From contig NZ_FOHB01000001.1 of the NCBI RefSeq assembly GCF_900111375.1, positions 620,001 to 684,000 of the forward strand: a DNA stretch of 64,000 nt, read 5' to 3'. The translations under genes were made by a program, and so were the position numbers. The notes beneath the pieces are model-generated. The model was given only the letters and a program-made list of their open reading frames with translations, was not told the DNA's origin and did not search any database. This DNA comes from Pedococcus cremeus. GTDB taxonomy: Bacteria > Actinomycetota > Actinomycetes > Actinomycetales > Dermatophilaceae. Positions 59,019 to 64,000 of the stretch are shown piece by piece; the stretch's first letter is position 1; the number at the start of each line of letters is the position of its first letter.

Positions 59019-60047
59019 ATGCGCCGTTCTGTCCGCAGGGCCGGCACCGGCCTCGTCGCCACCGCCTTGGCCGCCACCGTCCCGCTCGCCGGCGCGATGC
59101 CCGGCTCAGCCGCCGCGCCCGCCACGACAGGGCTTTCTCGCTCTGCGGCTGCGCAGCCACAGTCTGCTGTCGCGGCTGCCGCCCTTCCCCTCGGCTGCCA
59201 GCCGCTCGCCTCGGCGCTGATGCCGACGGGACAGCTGGCCGAGGTGATCACGGTCAATGAGCACCCCCTGCGACCCCCGTACTGGGAGGACATCTACCGC
59301 TCCATCGCCCCAGCCGGCTCGGTCACGGCCCTCGCCAGCACCTCGACCCAGTGGGACCGGGTGAACTACCCGCCCGTGTACCTCTACAGCCGCCAGTTCT
59401 TCGTGCGCAGCGGCGCCCTCTACTTCGGCTCCACGACCTACAACACCGTCAAGCAGACCAAGAGCTTCACCTCCCGTCAGGTCGGGTCCAGCTGGCAGCC
59501 CTTCCGGCACCTCGCCGACTCCTCCGATCCCTGGACCGGGTACAAGAAGGCCGGCTCGCTCTACGGCGTCAACAGCAACACCGGCACACTCAACCGCTAC
59601 CGGGTGAGCGAGCAGACCTGGGGCAAGCCGGTTCTGACGCACACGGGCTCCAAGACCGGGTTCGGCAGCATCCGGTCGCTGACCCTGGCCTACCAGTACC
59701 GCCCGTGGGCCAGCGACGGGCAGGACGCGCTGCTGGCCACGACCAGCAAGGGCGCGCTGCTGCTGATCACCATGCCGCGCACGGGCTCTTTCGCCCCGCG
59801 GACCACGGTGCTGCGGTCCTCCACGTGGTACTTCGACGACCTCGCCGTCTCGAACTGCGGCTCCGGCTGGGCGCTCATCGCCGTGAAGAAGGGCGTGAAG
59901 CAGGCGCACCTCTACTACATCCCCGCCTACAACGGCTCGCGCACGCGCTTCACCTACGTCGGCCGCATCGGGACGACGTGGTCCGCCTCGCGCACTGCGG
60001 GCTTCTGGAGCGACGCAGAGGTCCCACTGCGTCAGTGGAACCCATAG
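59019..60047 (+). CDS. Secreted protein, probable beta-propeller-like
   Basis: 342 residues. Signal peptide (RAGTGLVATALAATVPLAGA, cut near SAAA), an Ala-rich linker, and a mature part with repeated strands: LYFGSTTYNTVKQTKSF, GSLYGVNSNTGTLNRYRVSE, ALLATTSKGALLLITMP, HLYYIPAYNGSRTRFTYVG. The pattern fits a tachylectin-like propeller or sugar-binding fold; the family is not certain. Two Cys pairs are possible. It ends 4 bp from the convergent DUF1989 gene. Confidence 0.72.
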   Translation: MRRSVRRAGTGLVATALAATVPLAGAMPGSAAAPATTGLSRSAAAQPQSAVAAAALPLGCQPLASALMPTGQLAEVITVNEHPLRPPYWEDIYRSIAPAGSVTALASTSTQWDRVNYPPVYLYSRQFFVRSGALYFGSTTYNTVKQTKSFTSRQVGSSWQPFRHLADSSDPWTGYKKAGSLYGVNSNTGTLNRYRVSEQTWGKPVLTHTGSKTGFGSIRSLTLAYQYRPWASDGQDALLATTSKGALLLITMPRTGSFAPRTTVLRSSTWYFDDLAVSNCGSGWALIAVKKGVKQAHLYYIPAYNGSRTRFTYVGRIGTTWSASRTAGFWSDAEVPLRQWNP

Positions 60048-60051
60048 AAGC

Positions 60052-60675
60052 TCAGTCCGAGATGGCGTAGTCGATCGGCTTGCAGACGCCGCCGTTCGAC
60101 TTCTCCGCCGAGCAGGCCGTCAGCCCGACGTGCAGGTCCATCTCCGCACGCACCGCGAACCGGTCCCCCGCCTTCGACGTCGGCGGGTCGATGTGCAGCT
60201 CGCCGGTCTCGTCCGTCCACACGTTCATGAAGATGTTGAGCGTGGTGCTGATCTCGTCGGGCTCGACGCCGAACTGCTCGAGCCCCAGGCACAGGTTCTC
60301 GAAGCAGCTGGGGTGGTAGGCACCCTCGAACTCCGGGTAGAGCAGGTCGAACGTCTGCTGGCTGCACGGCGTCAGCAGGAAGTCGTGCCGCCCGCAGGTG
60401 TCCTCGACGATGGTGGCCATCGGACGGCTGCGGTTGCTGTAGAGAAGGTCGCCCGTCGTGAAGTAGACCTTGTTGCCGTAGTCGATGGTGCGCCCGCTGG
60501 AGAGCCACTCCCCGTGGTCCTCGGCACTGAACGCGAAGAAGTCGCTGACTTGTACCCCGGTCGGGTCGACCACCGTCAGCACCTGCCCGGCCCGCAGCAG
60601 GAAGCCCGTACCGGTCTGCGGCGCCATCCGCGTGAAGCCGTCGGCCGGCGAGGAGGTCGAGGCGGCTGAGGTCAT
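60052..60675 (-). CDS. DUF1989 (urea-carboxylase-associated) protein
   Basis: 207 residues. GTGFLLRAGQVLTVVDPTGVQVSDFFAF, SRPMATIVEDTCGRHDFLLTPCS and PTSKAGDRFAVRAEMDLHVGLTACS match the DUF1989 fold with its conserved Cys and His. Some members were shown to be carboxyguanidine deiminase subunits in guanidine breakdown; others are of unknown function. Only one such gene is present and no carboxylase is nearby, so a different guanidino or amidino substrate is likely. ATGA overlap with the next-listed gene, which is upstream. Confidence 0.88.
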   Translation of the reverse strand: MTSAASTSSPADGFTRMAPQTGTGFLLRAGQVLTVVDPTGVQVSDFFAFSAEDHGEWLSSGRTIDYGNKVYFTTGDLLYSNRSRPMATIVEDTCGRHDFLLTPCSQQTFDLLYPEFEGAYHPSCFENLCLGLEQFGVEPDEISTTLNIFMNVWTDETGELHIDPPTSKAGDRFAVRAEMDLHVGLTACSAEKSNGGVCKPIDYAISD

Positions 60676-61388
60676 GCGGGGGTTCCTTCCTTCTCGGTGG
60701 CTGCTGTGTCAGGGGCGACGGCCTCGGGGTCGGGCTCGAAGGGCGGCTCCCAGCCCTCCTCCAGCTCACGGCCGGAGTACTGGCGGGCCTCGGAGACCGA
60801 GCCGTAGTCGCTCACCATCGGGTTGACCGTGCCCTGGAGGTCCTCGTCGCGGCGTCGGATCGTGTCGCGCATCCGCTCGAAGCCACCGCTCTCCCGCAGG
60901 GCCTGGAACTGCTCGTGCAGGTTGAACACCAGCACGGGCACCGGGAACCGTCGTGCGTCGCGGGACGCCTCGGGGTTCAGGCCGACGATGAAGAACGGTG
61001 TGCCGGCAACGCTGAACCCGAAGTGAGGGTCGCTGGGGTCGGCCGACACCTCCGGCGCCCACGGCTCCTCGTCGACGTCGTGGAGCCGCTGCAGGAGCGC
61101 CCACAGCATCTCCTCGAAGTGCTTCTCGTCGCGCACCTGCGGGCCGCGGAAGCCCGCGACGAAGGACGCGAAGCCCTCCTCGGCGTCGACCGACCCGGTG
61201 TACTCGCGCAGCTGCTCGAACAGGTGACGGGCGGTCTCCGGGCTCTCCATGTCGTCGTGCAGGACGACCGTCGCGCGGTCGCGCCGGAAGACCGACTTCG
61301 CGCCCAGGCAGGGGTAGTCGGGTCCGAGCACACGCTCGGACAGCAGCTCCTCGAGCTCCTCGACGGAGCTCACGGCGGCATGCGACAT
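60672..61388 (-). CDS. YqcI/YcgG (GntA-like) haem-dependent oxygenase family protein
   Basis: 238 residues from the ATG at 61388. FVAGFRGPQVRDEKHFEEMLWALLQRLHDVD, PWAPEVSADPSDPHFGFSVAGTPFFIVGLNPEASRDARRF and FNLHEQFQALRESGGFERMRDTIRRRDEDLQG match the family, now known through GntA, a haem enzyme that N-hydroxylates a guanidino group in guanitoxin formation. PCLGAKSVFRRD near the start is also typical. Its stop overlaps the DUF1989 start, so the two should act in one short pathway on a guanidino compound or relative (inference). Confidence 0.87.
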   Translation of the reverse strand: MSHAAVSSVEELEELLSERVLGPDYPCLGAKSVFRRDRATVVLHDDMESPETARHLFEQLREYTGSVDAEEGFASFVAGFRGPQVRDEKHFEEMLWALLQRLHDVDEEPWAPEVSADPSDPHFGFSVAGTPFFIVGLNPEASRDARRFPVPVLVFNLHEQFQALRESGGFERMRDTIRRRDEDLQGTVNPMVSDYGSVSEARQYSGRELEEGWEPPFEPDPEAVAPDTAATEKEGTPA

Positions 61389-61511
61389 CGGCGACCTTCC
61401 TCGGACGGGTGCACAGGCTCTGACCTGCGCACTCGAGCCTAGGTCGGCCCCAGTGGAGTCGCGCGCCAAGTGGTGGTGCGCCGGATCACACGCCAGGCGG
61501 CGGCCGATGCG

Positions 61512-62525
61512 CTAGTGCAGGCTGCCGGCCTCGCTGAACGAGCCGTCGTGGCGCATCTTGTCCGACATGCCGCGCGCCTTGAGGTCGCGACGGATCTCGT
61601 TGGGCAGGGCGAAGAGCAGGCTCTCCTCCGCGGCCACGACCGGCTCGACGTCCTCGTAGCCGCGCTGCGCGAGGTAGTCGAGCACGTCGCGCACCAGCAC
61701 CTCCGGCACCGACGCGCCCGAGGTCACGCCGACGGTCTGCACGCCCTCCAGCCAGGCCTCGTCGATCTCCTCGGCGTAGTCGACCAGGTGTCCGGCACGG
61801 GCGCCGTGCTCCAGGGCTACCTCGACGAGCCGCACCGAGTTCGAGGAGTTCCGCGAGCCGACGACGATCATCAGGTCGGTGTCCGGCGCCATCTGCTTCA
61901 CCGCGAGCTGGCGGTTCTGGGTGGCGTAGCAGATGTCGTCGCTCGGCGGGTTCTGCAGCTTGGGGAAGCGCTCCTTCAGCCGCCTCACCGTCTCCATGGT
62001 CTCGTCGACCGACAGGGTGGTCTGCGAGAGCCACACGACCTTCTCCGGGTCGCGCACGGTGACGTTCTCCACGTCGTCGGGGCCGTCGACGAGCGTGATG
62101 TGCTCAGGCGCCTCGCCGGAGGTGCCGACGACCTCCTCGTGGCCCTCGTGGCCGATCAGGAGGATGTCGTAGTCGTCACCTGCGAACCGGACGGCCTCAC
62201 GGTGCACCTTGGTCACCAGCGGGCAGGTCGCGTCGATCGTCTTGAGGCTGAGCGCCTTGGCCTCCTCGTGCACCACCGGCGCGACGCCGTGGGCTGAGAA
62301 GATCACGGTGGCACCCTCGGGCACCTCGTCGGTCTCCTCGACGAAGATGGCGCCCCTCTTCTGGAGGGTGGTCACGACGTGCTTGTTGTGGACGATCTCC
62401 TTGCGCACGTAGACCGGCGGCCCGTAGAGCTCCAGCGCCTTCTCGACCGTCACCACGGCCCGGTCGACGCCGGCGCAGTACCCACGCGGGGCAGCCAGCA
62501 GGACACGTTTCGAGGCAGAGGTCAT
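61512..62525 (-). CDS. ispH: 4-hydroxy-3-methylbut-2-enyl diphosphate reductase
   Basis: 337 residues from the ATG at 62525 with ATGGAGG upstream; the open frame further up is repeat DNA. The three cluster cysteines are in [23 protein letters not shown] and [34 protein letters not shown] and [12 protein letters not shown] are also typical, and [10 protein letters not shown] closes the active site. Last enzyme of the methylerythritol phosphate route to isoprenoids. Divergent from the VOC/xseA side, as often in actinobacteria. Confidence 0.96.
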   Translation of the reverse strand: MTSASKRVLLAAPRGYCAGVDRAVVTVEKALELYGPPVYVRKEIVHNKHVVTTLQKRGAIFVEETDEVPEGATVIFSAHGVAPVVHEEAKALSLKTIDATCPLVTKVHREAVRFAGDDYDILLIGHEGHEEVVGTSGEAPEHITLVDGPDDVENVTVRDPEKVVWLSQTTLSVDETMETVRRLKERFPKLQNPPSDDICYATQNRQLAVKQMAPDTDLMIVVGSRNSSNSVRLVEVALEHGARAGHLVDYAEEIDEAWLEGVQTVGVTSGASVPEVLVRDVLDYLAQRGYEDVEPVVAAEESLLFALPNEIRRDLKARGMSDKMRHDGSFSEAGSLH

Positions 62526-62588
62526 GCCTCCATGGTAGGTGGCGGGTCCGGAACGCCCGAATCCGCGAGGCCGGTATGCCGCCGCCGG

Positions 62589-62688
62589 TGACCCGAGGTC
62601 TGGGACCTGGGCCAACCCCGCGTTCTTGACCCGAAGTCTGGGACCTCGGGCCAACCCGGCGCTCTTGACCCGAAGTCTGGGACTTCGG
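62589..62688. repeat. Three tandem copies of a 38-39-bp hairpin repeat upstream of ispH
   Basis: Copies start at 62589, 62627 and 62666, each opening TGACCCGA(A/G)GTCTGGGAC. The inverted part is perfect in the third copy: CCGAAGTC-TGG-GACTTCGG (62670-62688). The copies are joined directly. They lie 64 bp upstream of the ispH start and 82 bp upstream of the VOC gene. Confidence 0.85.
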
Positions 62689-62769
62689 CAGCCCTTGGGC
62701 CGCCGACCGCGATCCGGTATGCCGCGCCCCCGGTCGCGAGGCCGGCCGCCTGCGGGTAGGCAGGGAGCC

Positions 62770-63159
62770 ATGATCCGCGGACGCACCCCGGCCAGCCCGC
62801 TCGGCATCACCCTCGACGCCGCCGACGCGCAGGCCCTCGCCCGCTTCTACCGCGACCTGCTCGGGTGGGAGCTAGTCGAGGACACGTCGGCCTGGTGCAC
62901 CCTGCGGGCACCCGGCTCACCGGTCACGCTCGCGGTCAAGGGCGAGCCGCTGCACCAGCGACCCACCTGGCCGGCCCGCGAGGGGGCCCAGCAGATGCAG
63001 GCCCACCTCGAGCTGCCGGTGGACGACCTCGACGGCGCCGTGCACGATGCCGTCGAGCTCGGCGCGGAGCTGCCCGGCCACCAGCCGCAGCCCCACGTGC
63101 GTGTCCTGCTCGACCCCGCCGGCCACCCGTTCTGCCTCTACACCGAGCCAGACGCCTGA
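62770..63159 (+). CDS. VOC-family protein
   Basis: 129 residues from the ATG at 62770. [72 protein letters not shown] and [18 protein letters not shown] make two VOC units; the end [10 protein letters not shown] is the standard of small actinobacterial glyoxalase-like proteins. Function unknown; binding of a small molecule or drug is possible. Confidence 0.87.
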   Translation: MIRGRTPASPLGITLDAADAQALARFYRDLLGWELVEDTSAWCTLRAPGSPVTLAVKGEPLHQRPTWPAREGAQQMQAHLELPVDDLDGAVHDAVELGAELPGHQPQPHVRVLLDPAGHPFCLYTEPDA

Positions 63160-63189
63160 GCCGCGCCTGCGCGCCTGTCCGCCCGCGGT

Positions 63190-63253
63190 GCACCACGCCC
63201 GTCCGCCAGTCGCCCCGCGACGCACCACCCCCGTCTGCGCCCGGGCGTGGTGC
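63190..63253. terminator. Inverted repeat between VOC and xseA genes
   Basis: GCACCACGCCCG and CGGGCGTGGTGC pair perfectly over 12 bp with a 40-nt gap that holds a third related word (GCACCACCCCC). It may be a terminator for the VOC gene or a protein site before xseA. Confidence 0.5.
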
Positions 63254-63292
63254 GCCGCCCCTCCGTCGGCGTCGGCTCCTAGAGTGGCGTCC

Positions 63293-64000
63293 GTGACGCC
63301 GCCAGACCTGCCCGAGCGGGCCGCCGACACCACGGCCGACCAGCCCTGGCCGGTGCGGCTGCTGAGCATGCGGATCGCCGAGTACGTCGAGAAGATGTCG
63401 GTGCTCTGGGTGGAGGGCCAGGTCGTGCAGCTCACCCGCCGGCCCGGTGCCCGCACCGCCTACCTCACGCTCCGCGACCCCGACGTCGACATGTCGCTGT
63501 CGGTGGCGATCCAGGTCAACGCGCTCGACGCGATGCCCACGCCGCTCAGCCAGGGCGCGCGGGTCGTGCTCCAGGCCAAGCCGGTCTTCTGGACCCAGCG
63601 TGGCTCCCTGATGCTCGACGCCCGCCAGATCCGGCCGGTCGGCGTGGGTGAGCTGCTGGCCCGCCTCGAGCACCTCAAGCGCACGCTGGCCTCGGAGGGC
63701 CTGTTCGACCGCGAGCGCAAGAAGCCCCTCCCCTTCCTCCCCCGCACCGTGGGGCTGGTCTGCGGCCGGGCGAGCGCGGCCGAGAAGGACGTCGTGGAGA
63801 ACGCCCGCCGCCGCTGGCCGACCGTGCGCTTCGCCATCCGCGAGGTCGCCGTGCAGGGCCCGACCGCCGTCACCGAGGTCACCGCGGCCCTGGCGGAGCT
63901 CGACGCCGACCCCACGGTCGAGGTCATCGTCATCGCCCGTGGCGGTGGCTCGGTGGAGGACCTGCTGCCCTTCAGCAACGAGAGCCTGCTGCGCGCCGTG
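63293..64000 (+). CDS. xseA: Exodeoxyribonuclease VII large subunit, 3' end cut by window
   Basis: 236 residues are visible from a GTG at 63293. N-terminal OB fold (PWPVRLLSMRIAEYVEKMSVLWVEGQVVQL, YLTLRDPDVDMSLSV, RGSLMLDARQIRPVGVGELLA), then LFDRERKKPLPFLPRTVGLVCGRASAAEKDV and VIARGGGSVEDLLPFSNE, the catalytic-domain hallmark. With the small subunit it degrades single-stranded DNA. The gene continues past the window; xseB would be expected next. The divergent ispH-xseA order is common in actinobacteria. Confidence 0.95.
   Translation, partial: MTPPDLPERAADTTADQPWPVRLLSMRIAEYVEKMSVLWVEGQVVQLTRRPGARTAYLTLRDPDVDMSLSVAIQVNALDAMPTPLSQGARVVLQAKPVFWTQRGSLMLDARQIRPVGVGELLARLEHLKRTLASEGLFDRERKKPLPFLPRTVGLVCGRASAAEKDVVENARRRWPTVRFAIREVAVQGPTAVTEVTAALAELDADPTVEVIVIARGGGSVEDLLPFSNESLLRAV

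Overview
The window is GC-rich DNA with GTG starts, lipobox lipoproteins, a WhiB-like protein and a divergent ispH/xseA pair. This points to a high-GC actinobacterium. The gene styles suggest Micrococcales of the Intrasporangiaceae type, but that is inference. About 85 percent of the window is ordinary chromosome and about 9.4 kb is an integrated mobile element. No rRNA, tRNA or CRISPR array was seen.

Layout: 1-393 is a cut-off MutT-type Nudix gene. 570-6554 is a complete peptide ABC-transporter operon on the plus strand (binding protein, two permeases, two ATPases) ending in a strong terminator. 6639-9076 holds a pterin dehydratase, a VIT1-type membrane protein and an acyltransferase. 9060-10358 is dacB. 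10433-16778 is a second peptide transporter operon on the minus strand with a different gene order. 17-22.8 kb has a secreted HNH protein, a CorC-type CBS protein, an ABC-2 exporter and a trypsin-like protease. 22.9-27.8 kb has a cyclic-2,3-diphosphoglycerate-synthetase-like GTPase, a pentapeptide-repeat protein, an MFS exporter, a HAD gene broken by one in-frame TGA, and a DUF302 gene behind a CsoR-like operator. 27.8-32.8 kb is a minus-strand set: a cyclase/NB-ARC/TPR regulator, an SDR and an APH-type kinase. 33-37.5 kb has an Rrf2 regulator followed by a 20-bp tandem repeat, an FBP zinc-finger protein, a TOPRIM/NYN divergent pair, a GNAT and an MFS. 37.6-41.7 kb is a looser accessory stretch of small and unknown genes.

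42004-51393 is an integrative element inserted in the 3' end of ychF. The tyrosine integrase lies beside the right end, and a second copy of the last five ychF codons plus a stop lies at the left end. Between them are an XRE repressor and a divergent chain of about 14 mostly overlapping minus-strand genes: an excisionase-like HTH, a RepA/RecA-like ATPase, tiny zinc-binding proteins, a WhiB-like protein, a phage-tail-like protein and unknowns. I see no capsid, portal or terminase gene. It looks like a phage satellite or integrated plasmid rather than a full prophage.

51.4-64 kb returns to chromosome: ychF, a thioesterase-like protein, a two-gene system of a repeat-bearing leader protein and an M50-type membrane metalloprotease with a PqqD/RRE-like N-terminus, a GNAT-Nudix fusion, rmuC, a secreted protein, a DUF1989 plus YqcI/YcgG (GntA-like haem oxygenase) pair, ispH, a VOC protein and the start of xseA.

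The best candidates for something new are the repeat-protein/M50-protease pair (53483-56624) and the satellite-like element with its shared PIEEGTAP motif. The whole window also carries about 30 copies of the word GTATGCC, nearly all extended to GTATGCCG, several times more than base composition predicts.
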